A DNA stretch of 64,000 nucleotides from Bilabrum cf. latius (lineage: Eukaryota; Bigyra: Bicosoecida; Bigyra; Bicosoecida), in assembly GCA_965178125.1 (NCBI GenBank), contig OZ237740.1, forward strand, positions 1,426,001-1,490,000. Reading direction: 5' to 3'. Every line of letters begins with the position of its first letter. The stretch's first letter is position 1. Below, in pieces: positions 1-13,100 of the stretch. Under the pieces are notes generated by a model that saw nothing but the letters and a program-made list of their open reading frames with translations, did not search any database and had not been told where the DNA came from. The position numbers were made by a program, and so were the translations under genes.

Positions 1-542
1 ATGAAGTCACCAAGGGCGTCCGCATCCTGGATGCACCGGCGGCAGGCAGCACTGGCAGCCAATCCGAGACTTCCAAGAAGCGCGACCCGGCGGCACCCAC
101 CCCTGGGTCCCTCGCCCCCATGGAGGGGGTGGGCCCCTCCAGGGTGTGCGGTGCGGCGGCCATCGGGACCACCATCGCGACCCGGGTGCTCTACCTAGCC
201 CAGCCCATGGTGCTGCCCCCATTGCTCTTCGCGTGGCTGGACCAGCGGTCGTCGTGGTGGCAGGGGCTGGCTCGAGGAGGCACGGTGGCGAGAGGGCTGC
301 ACTTCGGGCTGAGAGTTGGCATCATCGGGCTGCAGTCGGCCGTAGCCACGCCCATGTGCGTGGCCCTGTTTGACCCTGTGCAAGCCATGCCCGTGTCCTG
401 GCTGGAGCAGAGCGTCAGGGAGGACGTCCGGGAGGCGCGCAGGCAGCGAGCGCGCTTCGGGCACGAGGGCAAGGATCTGCCGGAGGAGACAATCCGCCGC
501 GCCGAGTCTGAGTCTCCGGTGTATTTCTTCCGTGGTATTTGA
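1..542 (+). CDS. SFXN: Sideroflexin, C-terminal part (5' end outside the window)
   Basis: The frame beginning at base 3 is open from the left edge to a TGA at 540-542, giving about 179 residues. The end of the protein carries the sideroflexin tail pattern: a hydrophobic stretch, then ALFDPVQAMPVSWLEQSV and the terminal YFFRGI, equivalent to the PVSxLE and VYFNKGL elements of the family. Upstream, EVTKGVRILD matches the segment before the last membrane helices, followed by a low-complexity insertion of about 30 residues. Sideroflexins are multi-pass carriers of the mitochondrial inner membrane that move serine and related amino acids for one-carbon metabolism. No in-frame TAG occurs in this part. 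It converges on the next gene, with only 90 bases between the two stops. Confidence 0.85.
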   Translation, partial: EVTKGVRILDAPAAGSTGSQSETSKKRDPAAPTPGSLAPMEGVGPSRVCGAAAIGTTIATRVLYLAQPMVLPPLLFAWLDQRSSWWQGLARGGTVARGLHFGLRVGIIGLQSAVATPMCVALFDPVQAMPVSWLEQSVREDVREARRQRARFGHEGKDLPEETIRRAESESPVYFFRGI

Positions 543-632
543 GAGCGGAGACGCCCCCTCCTGCCAGTAGTGCGCATTCATGGCTGGTTGCTTGGCGTGC
601 ATGTGCCACGTGGATAGGCCAGTTGCATGGGT

Positions 633-1016
633 TCAATGTCCATCCCCGCTCGCTGCCTCCCCATTGGCAGGCCCTCCAGCCGATGATACTTCCTCCCTTG
701 TGGATGTATCAGCCCCGTCTTCCGTTACAGACTCCCCAGACCCTCCCTCTGACCCGGCTGCCTCCAATAACTTCTTTCTTCGGGCGGCGTTCCTCCTTGC
801 AACTAGCTTTCGGGTCCTCTCCTGCTCCGCGGGCGTCATTTTGTCCCAGTTCGAAATTTGAGACATCGTGCCGTCAGAGTTGAGCACGATTGGACCGAGG
901 TGATCAAACTTCATTTCGTCGGCACTGGGCACCGAGGCTGCCGCACTTCCATCTTCAAGCGCTAGTGTGCCGTCAGCCGAAGTGCCGTCTCCACCAGTGG
1001 GTATTTCACCAGCCAT
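633..1016 (-). CDS. Small conserved protein with SDGTMSxIxNWDxMT motif
   Basis: This 127-residue reading frame ends at TGA (633-635). The start chosen is the ATG at 1016 (MAGEIPTGG). An upstream extension with little coding character is also open, so an additional 5' exon cannot be excluded. The core is LGPIVLNSDGTMSQISNWDK followed by MTPAEQERTRKLVARRNAAR. From memory, this pattern (a GPVVLNxDGT strand, an IxNW turn, then a basic helix with xRNxxR) recurs in short uncharacterised proteins of plants, fungi and algae and as a module in larger proteins. No biochemical role is known to me. The ends are Ser, Glu and Gly rich and probably disordered. The 165 bases to the next minus-strand gene hold nothing I recognise. 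Confidence 0.65.
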   Translation of the reverse strand: MAGEIPTGGDGTSADGTLALEDGSAAASVPSADEMKFDHLGPIVLNSDGTMSQISNWDKMTPAEQERTRKLVARRNAARRKKLLEAAGSEGGSGESVTEDGADTSTREEVSSAGGPANGEAASGDGH

Positions 1017-1180
1017 AGCCTTGCAGAGGTTCAATGACCAAGAATTTGTAAAGATTGGTACAGCTGCCCACGTGAAAGGCAAGGCAGCCGGTTTTAATCT
1101 TCTTCTTGAAAGTTCAACACAGGCAGCCGGTTGCAACTGCCACTGGCACTGGATTGGATCCACCCGGGCCGGTGGACGCA

Positions 1181-4100
1181 TCACTCTAGCAGCTCATCAC
1201 CTGGTTTGGCAAGTGCTCGTGGTACCTTCTCTCGCACACCCGCCTCATGCCCCGCCCGCGCGCGAAGGTACGCCACCTCGTCCGCCCCGAGCGACGACGC
1301 CCCCACGGCGGCGGCCTCCTCTGGCAGCAGCTCGCCGTCGGCCTCCCGCTCCGATGGCCGCATCCAACGGAACACACCGGCCGTGGGCTCGCCCCGTCCG
1401 CCATACAGGGACTGGTACCCCCGCCCTTTCCTCCACGACCCACCACCCCCTCCATGCCCCCCACCTGCCTGCCCCTGCCCCTGCCCTTGCCCCTGCCCCT
1501 GCCCTCCCTCCAGCAGTGCCCTGTCCCTGCGCCTCGCCTCCGCCGCCTCCCTCGCTGCCATTCTACGGGCCCTCTTCACCCCGGCCTCGCCCCGCTTCAC
1601 CCCCGCGGGCACCTGCTTCGTGTCCCGCACCAGGTCGGGCCTCTCCCTCGCACGCACTTCCCTCGCCCTCGCGTCAGCTGCCTCGGCGCGGTCCGAGGCG
1701 CGAGCGAACACCTCCGCCACCACGTTGTTGAACCCGTTCACAACCACGCTGCCGTGCACAGGGCGCGCGTTCAGCCTCCGCGGCTCTCTCGCTGCCCCCA
1801 CCGCGTGATCGTGACCCGTGCCACTCACGAGCGTGCTGCCCCGCCGGACCACCCCTTGCTGGTGGAGGGGACCCAGCGGCCCGTCAGGGTCCGCCACCAC
1901 CCCGCCCAGCGGCAGGCCGCCCCTCCGGATGGAGGCCAGCCCCGCCCCGCCCCCCAAGTGAGCCTCTCGCAGAGCACGCAGGCCCTCGGGCCCCCGGCGC
2001 CGCGCCTCGAGGTATTCAGCGGCGGAGGGCGCGCGGGAGGCCGGTTGCAGCGGGTCTCTGCGCATGCCTGACGCGGCGCTGACACCTGCTGCCACGGTGC
2101 CGCCGCGCATGAGGAAGTCTCGGTCGTACCCGCGCGTGGGTCGCAGGGGCGATGCCACTACCAGCCCGCTTGTGCGGTACCTGGGATCGTATGTGGCCTC
2201 TGCATGCATCTGGGCCAAGGTCATGCCTTGGTCTTCATCCTCGTGCTCGCCGTACTCTTCATCATCCGTCGGTTCAGGAGACAGGGCCAATGAACCGGTC
2301 GTGCCGCGGCTCTGCATACCTCGGGGCACCAGCGCCATGTGGTCCAGCCCAGGCGCCTAGAAGCCGCCGTCCCCCTCCCCTTCCTCCTCCTGCTCGCCCC
2401 CCCTGCCCCGCATCCACGGTGTCCTCGCGCGGCCGTCAGTGTCATCGCCGCTGCCAGCCCCCACGGGGCCGATGGCACCCCGCCCGTCCCTTGCTGCCCG
2501 CTCGGCCTCGTCCTGCACCGCCTCCATGTCGGCTGCAGCGGCGGGGTCCTCGGTATTGAGCAGAAGAGGCCGCAACGGAAGGCCACCCCCCAACCCGCCG
2601 GGAGCGGCAGCCCCCGCCTGCACAACGGCCTCGCGCTCCCGCAGCCGCCCCAGCCGCTCCGCTCTCGGAGCCACGCCCGGTGCGGGCACAAGGCCCGTGT
2701 GATCCCGGCCCACCCAAGCGCGCCCCCTGCCCACCCTCACCTCCCCGAACCCGTCGTCCTTGACAGCGACCCTCTGGGCGGTGGCCTGCCGGATCACGCG
2801 GTACTCCCCCGGCTGGCCTTGTTCCCCCAGAGAGGGCGCCACCTCGTCGTAGGCGTCCACGCGGTAATACCCCGGCAGGCGGATCACCACGCAGCCGGAG
2901 GTGCCGGCCTGCGGGGGCCCCCTGCCGTCCGGCCCCGTGGCCCCCCGGCCGCCCTCCCCCACGGGCCTCCTCAGGCGCTCCACCTCGGAGGCCCCGACGG
3001 CCTCTGGCACCTTGACCAGCCGCACAGGCACGGGCCCGTCGGAGTCGCCCACCACCCCGAAGCCCTCTCCGGTCGACGGCGCGCCTGGCCCGTCCCCCCA
3101 TTCCACCGCCCCTGTCTGGATCGGGCTTTGTGGAATCGCCTGTCGCTGGCTGCCCAGGGGCACGAGGGCGAGCGCGTCGGTGTGGGTAGATCCGGAGGGA
3201 TCGGTGGAAGACAGCATTGAAGCCGCCGCTGTGGACGAGGCACCCAACAGCGAGGCACTCGGAGGAAGCCAGCCACCGGGACACCTGCCCCTCCCCGGCA
3301 GCAGCAGGGCATCGTAAGCCTCGCCGTGCAGGCGCCTGTGCTCCGCATCATCGTACGGAGCCGCAAGCGCGAAGGATGAACCGCCCCCGCCCCCGCCCAT
3401 CACCCCAGGAGTCCATCCACCCCCGCCCCCTCCGAACATGCCCGCACCCCCGCCCGCGCCCCCAGAGGCACCCTCTCCGCCCGCCAGACTGCCGCCAATC
3501 GCTCCCCCACGGAAGCCTCCCCGCCCACCCCCGGCCGTGCCCCCGTCCGCACCTGACCGCACAGCGTCCTCCTCCCATGGCCCGGCCACTGGCTCCGCCA
3601 GCCTCTTGCGCAGCTCCCTCCTGGCCTGCTCCATGTCCTTAGCAGCTGCCTCCGCAGCCCGGATCTCGTCGTCCTGCTCCTGGAGGGCATCCACTCGGGT
3701 GCGCGCAACTAGCCGCTTGCCGTGGTTGAGCCGCTTCTCGAGCGCGAGCCGGCGCTCCTTGGCCTCGTCGTCCTCCACCAGCACCACGGACTGGGCCCCG
3801 CCAGCGAGGGACCGCCCGCCCACCACCGTTATGCCGCCGTCCGCGTCAACGTTCCCTGCCCCCGCCGCGGCTGCTGCCTGCCTACGGGCCAGCACGAGCT
3901 CCCCGTCCTCCGCGGCCTCTCTCGCCTGCTTCTCTGCGGCTTCCTTTGCTTTGGCCTCTCCGTGTGCGTCGAACACGGCCTGCACCGTAGTATCGTCCTC
4001 GTACTGCCACTGGAACACCGTGGTGGTCCCGCCCGCGCCCAGTGTACTACCCTGCAACTTGGCGGCCTCTACCACGGCTGCTGCGGCAGAGTTCGCACTT

Positions 4101-7100
4101 GTTCTCTCGCCGCCGCGAGACATGCGGCGTGTGCTCCTGGTCCTGGCGCTGTTCAGCCCCGATCCATACTCAGCAGACCCTAGGGCGCTCGATCTGGCAG
4201 TGCTGCGGGCCACCTCCACCTCGCTCGCCGCCACGAATCCGGCCTCAGCCCCGGCCGAGGCGCCCTGCTACACCTGATCGCCCGCTGCCTCCCCGGCCCC
4301 GGAGCCCGCCACCCAGTCGGCCCACTTGCGCCACTGCCGCGCGACGAGGTCTCTGCTCTCCTCCTCGGACAGCCTCACGATCTCGCCCCCCTCTCGACCC
4401 TGCGATCGAGTGCCAGAGCTGCCGCCCCAAGCGACCCACGCGCCTCCGCCCGCGCGCCCAGGCCTCGTGCCTCCGCCACCTCCTCCCGCGGACAGCGCCA
4501 CGAGGATGTCCTCGGCTGCCCCCTCGCCGTCCTCCCCCCCTGCAGCCTCCTCCGCCGCCTCCCGCAGCACCTCGGCCTCGCCCTTCGCGGCCTCCTCTGC
4601 CGCCTGCTGCCACAGATTCACGTACCGGGGTCCATCCTGGGAGCCGCCGGCCCCGTGCGATCCACGCCCGCGACGTATTTGCTTCTTGCGCACGTACACG
4701 GCCGACATCCCACCCCCGCCGCCGCACGCGAACTGCTTGTTGAGCCCGTGCCCCGCACCTCCGCCTGGCCACCCACCCGCCGCGCTGCTCACACGGAACG
4801 GCTGCCTCCCCAATTCCTTCTCCCTCTCCCTCGCGTTGTAGGCCTCCTCCGTGAGGTGCCCCTATCTCCTGAGCGCCTCCTCCCTCTCCTGCTGCACCCG
4901 CCTCCTCCGCTTCTCTCCTGGGGCCAGGTGAGCCTGGAAGGACCTGCCTTCATCCGCGTCGTCCCCGCGCTTCCACGCCGATGTGGACACCTCCTCTTGC
5001 CCTGCCTCTGCACCTGCCCCCGCCTTGCCTTCGCCCTCCCCAACTGCATCCGCAGACTGGTGTGTCCCTTGGCTGGCCTTCCACATCGCCTCGGCCTCTT
5101 CCTCGGACCGTCCGAACTCGCCCGCGCCGCCTCCCTGCCCCACCACGCAGATGATCAAGTCGCCAGGCTCCACCGCGATGATCGTCTCGACGTACCCACC
5201 GCCCCCACCATCCCCGTGCCGTCCTCCAGCAACGCGCCCACCTCCGCCCCCCGCCCCCCACACCTACACCATCACCTCCTTGACGTGCGAGGGCACGCGG
5301 TACACGTGCTGCCCCGCCACCCGGAATACCCGCAGCCCAAGCTGCCGCAGGAACTTGGCACGGTGCTCTCGTCTGTCGCCCAGGCGCACCATCGCACCGT
5401 CTCCCGGCAGGTCCGACTTCACCAGTTTCTCAGGGTCATCCGCTTCATTGCTGCGGAACTCTGCCTCGCGGCGCCGCTCGTTGTCTTCCCTGGCCTCCCT
5501 CGCCAGCCTGGCCCTCTCCTCCCTGTCCAGCTTGGCTTGCAGCAGACGGGGGCCCTCTTTCAGCCAGCGCTCCACGGGCAGGGACACGCCGTCGAACTGC
5601 ACCACGCGCAGCGGAGACTCCTTCGATTCCCAACGCTCGCGCCGCCGCCACCCCAGCCACGCGCCGTCCCCCCATTCGCTCGCGTAGATGCAAGCCTCCT
5701 GGCGAGCACGCGCAGTCTGGAGAGCCGACAGCATCGGACCCAGCACTCTGAGCCTCTCTGGCATCCCAGCTGCCGGCGAGCCGCTGGTGCCTGCTGGCCC
5801 AGTCTCCGATCCTGTGCCATCACCGCGCACCCCCTACAGCTATACCTGGCTGCCACCACCCTCGGACGTGTCCGCCGCCCCTGCCGCTCTCGACCCCCCC
5901 CCATGCGCAGAGATGGGCCGTGACGCGGACTCGCCCATCGCGGACGCTCGCTCTCCGGCAGTAGCCCCTCCCGAAGCATCGTCCGCGCCGCGACCGCCGG
6001 ATCCCCGCTCTTCCTTCTGCACCCGTGGCGCATGCATCGGCCTCGACTCCACCGGCCCGCTGGTGGCAGGCCTCGGGACTGGCACTGGCACGATCCCAGC
6101 GCCCGACGCCCCGTCACCGCCGGCCCCAGACACGGTGGCTGGCCTCTGCATGGCGCCCTCGGGCAGACCCTCCACCACGCTGGAGCGGGGCGCCAGCGGC
6201 TCCACGGGCCCCAGCCGCATGTGACGAGTGGCCTTCCGGCGGCCCCCATGTCTGGCCCTCTGCTTGGTGGGGAGCCGCCTCGAGTCGATGGCGGCGTCAG
6301 GGGGATGCGCCTGTCGCGCCGATAGCTGTTTCATGCGCTCTGCCTCGTCTTCATCGTCCTCGCCGGTGGCCTTGCGGGAGGACGAGGCCCGAGACAGGCC
6401 CAGGGCGGGTATGCCGCCAGCTGCAGGATGGCGACTCGAGTTGGGGCTCGGCGGGCGCGGCGGCTTGCCGGAGGACGCTGGAGCACCGCCTGGCTCCTCC
6501 ACTGCGCTTGGCTTGCCCCCTTTCGACTTGCTCTCCTGCTATCCATCGGATGCACTCCCATTGTCACCCTCCCCTTCTTCTTCTCTTTGTTCCCCAGTCT
6601 CGGCGCCAGGAGCATCCTCGGGCTCCGGCATGGCTTTCTGCAGCCTCCTGCTGTACTCGCGGACAGAAGGAGTGGCAATGGTGGCCCGCACTGCGGAGTC
6701 GAGTGCAGGTGCGCCCCCCTTTGCCTCTCGACTCATGTCACTCGCCAAGCTGCTGCGCCCGCGGCCTCTCCCCCTCTTGCTGCCCTCTGTGTCGCCCCCG
6801 CTCGCCATGCTGTCCCTCCCCCAGTCGCTCTCCGAGTCAGAGCTGAACCCATCCGCTGAGGGGCCCACGCCGAAGGACCGCTCCGAGCCGGTTGGGCTGC
6901 GCGCCCGCTAGCTCGGTCGCCTGCTGTTGCGGATTGCAGCCGCCTTCTTGAGCTGAGCCTCCCTTCGAGCAGCAGCCCTGTCCCGCACGCGCGCGACCGC
7001 CTCATCCCCGGCCCGCAGCGCCGCTCGGTATGCTGCCACTGTCTCGCTGTCGACCCCCCAAAAGAGCGACTGGATTCCCCCGGCCTCGGGTTCAGCAAAC

Positions 7101-10100
7101 TTGCTGCCCTCCTCTCCACTGCCACCACCCTTGCTATCGTCACCATCTCCAGCGTCCGCCTGGGCCTCGCCCCTCGCCAGATCCCACGCAGCCACCGCCG
7201 CCATCTGCTCCTCCACCCTCAGCGCCTCTGCCTCTGTCCTCAACACATCCAGGGGAGACCGACCCGCCACATCGGGGCAAGCTACCTCCGCCCCGAACTC
7301 GTTGAGCAGGGCCAGAGCGCACTGCAGATGGCCCTGCGTGCGCCGACGAGAACGAGGCATGGCGGCGGAGTGCAGCGGAGACTCACCCCTCCGATTTGGC
7401 ACGTGAACTAGTGTGCCTAGCATGGTCACGGCCACCAGACGGATGAAATCAGGGCATGAGAGCGCCTGATCCGGGTACCTGCCAGGCCCCAGCGCCCTGT
7501 CCGCAGCGATCCGTCGGATAGGTTCCCAGAGACGCCGAGTGGGAGCGGGGGGCCACGGCAGCACCGCGTGCAGCGGAACATCCCCGGCGCCGCGCGTGGC
7601 CTCCATCAGCCTGGCATAGTCGTCCCTGACCGGCAGCATGCGAGCTCCGTCCGCCTGGCTTCCAGGGCCACCGCCCTCCGCCTCGTTCGCGTAGTGAGCT
7701 GCGAACAAGGCCGCCTCGCGAAGCCGGGCCGCCCTCCTCTGCCGAGCTGCGGCCCAGGAGCCCTTGCGCCAGAACGGCCTGCCTGCGTCGTCCTCTTCCA
7801 CCGCGGGGCCTCCAGCACGGTCTCTTGACACTCCCCCTTTCCCATACCGATTTCGCCCCCGCCTCCGCCCCTGCCCACCCTCTTCCTGCTCGTGCTCGCG
7901 CTCGTGCTGCTCATGGTGCTCCCCCACAAACACGCGATAGGCCTCCTTGACCAGCGCGTCCGCCCAGCCGAGCCGGAATACCTGCCTCTCCCACTTGTCC
8001 AGGCGCCGGGAGACCTCCCCTCGGTACGTCTCCGCGCACGCTTGCACAAAGGGCACGGACACGACGTGCATGAGCACAGCCTGCCGGCAGTGCCGTAGCA
8101 GCAGCTGCATGAACTCGCTGTGGCCCCGCTCGGCCGCCACGTGCACGGGCGTGTCACCGTACCTGTCTCTGGGCAGCGCGACGGCGCCCCAGTCCACCAG
8201 CAGACACCCAGCCATGGCCAAGTCGCCCCGCCTCGCCGCCCAGTGCAGTGCAGTGCGCCCCTGCCGGTCCCTGCCCTCTGTCCCAGCGCCTGCCTCCAGC
8301 AGCATCATCAGCGCCTCCGCGTGCCCCAGCCGGGCCGCCACCAGCAGAGGGGGGTCCCCAGTGGCAGGAGAAGGTTCGTCAGGGTCCGCCCCGCCGATGA
8401 GAAACCGCAGGATGGCGGGGCAGTCGTTCCTGGCCACAGCCGCCCAGAGAGACACCACGCCCTGGGTGCCGCCAGCGCTCCCGCCCAGCCGCTGCGTGAA
8501 TCCCTCCAGTTCAGTCCAGCCTGGGCCCGCGCCAGGGCCCGGTCCTGCAGGTGCGCCCGGCCCGATGTAGGGGCCACGCAGCTTCAGGTGCATGCGTGGG
8601 ACGGCTGTGTTGCCTGCACCATCGTGCGGTGCACCCATGCCCTATGGCACGCCCGCATCGCTGCCATCTCGGGCATCTGCGACGGGCGGGGGCAGTGCAT
8701 AGGTGGGCGCAGCCGCGAGCATGGGCGCCAGCCTGCCCCCGTTCATGACCAGCAGCTCATAGTCACGCATCGCGTGGAAACCGGCGCTCTCGCGAGCAGC
8801 CTCGTCTCCACCCGCGGCGCCCATCGCGCTCCCCACGCCCCCGTAGGTGGCAGCTGCGGCGGGTCCCGGATGCACCGCGCGCCCCGCCCCCGTCCTCCCC
8901 GAGCTCCCCACGCCCCCGCCCTGCAGCGCCTCCACCACTGCCACCGCATGTGCAGAGGAAGCCGCCTCGAAGTCCTGCTCCATGACACCCCGCCATCCGC
9001 TGCTGCCCACCGCCGCCTCGGCCAGCCAGCCGCCAGTGACCAAGGAGGGCCCCAGCAGCTGCGCCGTGCGCTGCCGGAGCACCTCGGCCTCCACTCCGCT
9101 GTGGGCCCCCAGCAACCCCGCCCGCATCGGGCCGCCGGACTAGGAGCTCCCCGGCCGCATGAGCTCCAGCGCCCGCTCCACGGTCCCCAGCCCGGGGAGA
9201 CCCCCCACCGCAGAGGGGTCAAACCCCGCCCCCGGCCTGTTCCCCCGCTGCGAGCCCTGCGTCATGCGAATCATCGCCGTGGCGAGCGCCTCCCGCTCCT
9301 GCCGCAGCTGGTGCGGTCCCACGGCCCGCGGGCCCCCTGCCATGGAGGGAGGCGCGGCCCGGATGGCGGGCAGCAGCGCCATGCCCGCGTGCCTGACATC
9401 CCTCGCCACAAAGGCGGGCCCGAACACGGCTGACTTTGGGTCGAACCGGGGCTGCCGCTGCAACTCCCTCACGCTCTCCTCGGCGAATGACTTAGAGGAC
9501 ACGCCTGCCGTGGGCACCCTCCGGCCGATGCGCCGCGTGCTGGCTCCTGAGAACTCTGAGAGACCCCCCTGCGACTGCAGCCCGCGAGAGGGGAGGTGCG
9601 ACCTGGAGTATCCGCCCTGTGCCGAGCCAGTGCCGCGGGAGGGCAGCCGGGCCACGCGAGGCGCCATTGCATGGGGGGGCAGGGAGTCGTGCGCAAGCTG
9701 TGCCGCGGACTCCGGGCGGCTGGCGTCCGCGGTGGGGAGCCGCCTCGCCCTCCTCGCAGAGTCCTGGCCCGTGTCCACGGCGCCCTGCACGGAGGCAGCC
9801 AGCCGATTCGCGCGCATGGCGGCGGGCAGCTGGGCGTTCTGCGCCAGCAGAGCACGCATGGCCATGCCTCCGGGACGATCCAGGCCTTCGGACCGCAACT
9901 CCTGCGCGATCTGGCTGCCACCTCCACCCCAGCCCATGCCTCCCCCGAGACCCCCATCGCCACCACCGGAGCCGGCAGATGGCCCCTAGTCTAGTCCAGC
10001 TAGTCGAGGCACCAACGGTCGCTTGCTGAGGCGCGACCCTGCCTTCTCTTCCTCCTCCTCCTCCTCCTCCTCCTCCTCCTCCTCATGCCGCCTATCGCGA

Positions 10101-13100
10101 GCCCGGGCCCGGGCCTTATCCTTTTCCCTTCGAGTGGCCTCCTGCCGCAGCTCGGCTTGGTACAGCGCGTAGTAGGAGGGCGCCGCATCACGGGTGCCCG
10201 GGCGACTGGACTGCTACTCTGCTGCCTCGCCGCTCTCCAGCTCACCGCCCTGGCCCGGTGCCTGCTGGCCCCACCCCCCGTCCACAATTACCATGGTGCC
10301 GCGCTGCCTCTCCCCACTGAGGCCCAGGTCGTATGCAGTGCTGAGCTTCCCTCCAGCTGCACCCGGCCCTCTACCACCCGCTCCCCCGCTCCCCGGCAGC
10401 CCACTCTCCGCTGCCTGTCTCGCCACTGCCTCCGCCTGCATCCTGCCCAGTTCCTCCCTCGTCTCGCGCAGCACCGCTTCGTGCCTCCCCACGGGCCCCA
10501 GCCCAGCCGTCTTGGCCTCGGCCCGTGCCAGGGCCAGGGAGGCCTCCTCGGCCAGGACCCGCCCCCCATCCTCCACCCTGCCCCCTGCCTGGGCCTCCCG
10601 AGCCTCTTTCTCGCGCCGGGCTCGCATCTCCCAGCCCAGCTGCCCGTCCAGCGCCCCACCTGCCAGACCCTCAGTCTGACTCGCGTCGTACTGCGCAGCT
10701 CGGCTGTCAGCAGCCGCCGCCGCTCTCACCCCCTCCGCCTCGGACGTCCCCTGCGCCCCCGCTCCGCCGCCTACTCCACCTCGCCTCGCGTCCCTCGCCG
10801 GCTCGACGAGAGCGCGATACCTGGCTGCAGCCTCAGAGGCCTCCAGGTCGCCCACTCCCACCCGCAGCTCGGAACGCGCGTGCTCCGTGGCGTGAAGCGC
10901 ACGCTGCAGCTCACCCGCGACTTGTTCCTCCACACGCACCTGGCGAGCCGCCGCCCGCTGGGAGGCCCTCACGGCCGCCTGTCGCACCGCGGCTCGAGGC
11001 AGACCCATGGGCCCGCCCCGGGGCGGGGGCTGCCCACTGAACCCTCCCGCCACTCCGCCTGCCGACGGCGGAGCATCTCCCCGGAGCGTCTGCACCAGTG
11101 CGGGGTGCTGCACGGGGTCTAGGCCGGCTCTGACCATCATGCTCAGCAGCACCTGCCCACCCACGCCGCGTGCGAGGCAGTGCCGCACCCACCGGCCCCA
11201 CGCGGGGGGCAGGGGCTCTCCGTTGAGCCCAGTGCTGCTGAGGCGCTGCCGGGGGTCCTGCAGGTTCAGCGGAAGCAGCGGGGGTTCGTGCGAGAACGCG
11301 TCTGCGGCAGAGCGCCCCTTGGTATTCTAGTGGCTGCCCTGCACACGCACACGGAGCGTGCCTCTGCCACCGGCCACCCTGTGCCTGAAATCGGAGTCGG
11401 TGGGCATGGGCTGCAAAGTCGCGGTTAAGGGCCGAGAAGCAGACGTACTACCGAGCTCTTCTTCTTCGTCTCGAGACTCACGCTGGGATCCTTCCCGCGT
11501 CGGTTTCCGGGCCGAGTGCGTAGGGGACATATCCGGGGAAGGGGCCCCGCCCTCCGAGGGACTGCCTCCTCCTCCTCCTCCTCCTCCTTCACCGCTTCCC
11601 GCGCCCGGCCTGATGCCCCCGAGAGGCAGACGGGGGATGCGTGGTGTCAGAGCGAGCGCACCGTGACTGGCTCCAGCTGGCGACCTCGGGGCCAGACCAC
11701 CCCCCGCGCTCAATGGCCCCAGACTCCGAGGCCCTCCCCCTAACCCCCCCCCAGCCCCAGCCCCAGCCCATCCATCCCCAGTGAGAGCAGGTTCAGAGCC
11801 CGCACCTGGAGTGGTAGTCTCTGCGTCCTTCAGGGCAAGCATCGCCGCTGTGTGCACGCGCCCCAGCCCCCGCAGCGCCTGCGGCCCATCTGGCATGCCA
11901 CCCGCCACGCGCAGCGCCGCCACCGCCTCCACCACCTCCATCAGTGCCCCGCACAGCGCGGGCCGGAAGCCCTTCCTGCTCAGCGTGGCTAGCACCTCCC
12001 AAGGGGGCACCCCCCTCCACAGGTTGTCCTCGGCCCATGCGAACCACCCGTGCGGGATGCAACCGGGGGACACGCGCAGCCCAGGGACCCACTCCCGCAT
12101 GCGGGCCAGGGCGCGCCTGGCTGCCTGTGCCTTAGCCGCCTGGCTCGTGCGGCCGATCCCCTCCACCACCCGCTTTTCAACGACCCTACGCAGGCGAGGG
12201 GGGCGGGGCGCCCTCCTGACCGCTCGGGCGGCCTGCCTGGCGGCCCTGGGCAGCTTGGGCCAGGCCACGGGCAGCACCCGCACTTTGTTCTCCGCCAGGG
12301 ACAGACGGGGGACGGACAGACGGGAGCGGGACCGTCCTTTGCGACCGTGCTTGCCGTGCCTCCGCCGGCCCGACCCACCCCTCGCCCCTCTCCCAGTGCC
12401 TCTCGCCGAATCCGCCCCCCTGCCCCGCGCGCTCTCCCTCGCCATCCAGTCGTCCAGGTCATCACCGCTCGAGGCACTCGCCGCACTCGTCACAACGGAC
12501 ACGTCCTCCCGTCCACTGCCCTCCTCCTCGCCACCTTTCATGCCCCCTCTTGACTAGATCTAGCCACCGACCGATGGTACCGTGCCCGCCTCCCCTGTGC
12601 CGTCCCTGAACGAGCCGGGCAAGCGGCCCCCGTCCAGCGCCTCGACCCACTCGCCCTCCAGCTCCACGCGCATCACGAACGTGTCCACCACAGAGGTACC
12701 ACCCTTGCGGTGCTCCAGCAGACGCCAGTTGAGCGCCAGCCCGCGCACAGCCGCCTGCTCCTCCAGCACAGTCACGGCGCTTCCGCCGAAGATCTCTAGC
12801 AGAGCAGCGGCCCCGCGGAGGCGACCGCGCGCGGGCAGCGCAGCACGAGACGCGCCAAGCACTCTATTGCGAGATGCTCTTGGATCGGCAGTGGTGAGAC
12901 CCTGCCGAAGAGAGTGTACTAGCGTAACGTACTCTGCAAAATCCAGAGCCCCGCTTCCATCCTCGTCCATAGCATGAAAGAGGCGCTCTGCCTCGGCTTC
13001 CACGTTCCCATCCACTTCAACATCCTCTGTCTATGCAAGAGCGAGCACGACCTCCTCTAGCTCCAGTCCACCACTCCCGTCCACGTCTAGCTGCGAAGCG

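Noticed and set aside
1181-13090. Chains of separate overlapping hypothetical proteins on the minus strand, each ending in TAG
   Set aside because: They all share one frame, only TAG separates them, and domains such as EF-hand and glycine-rich strands run across the TAGs. They are one gene under UAG = Gln.
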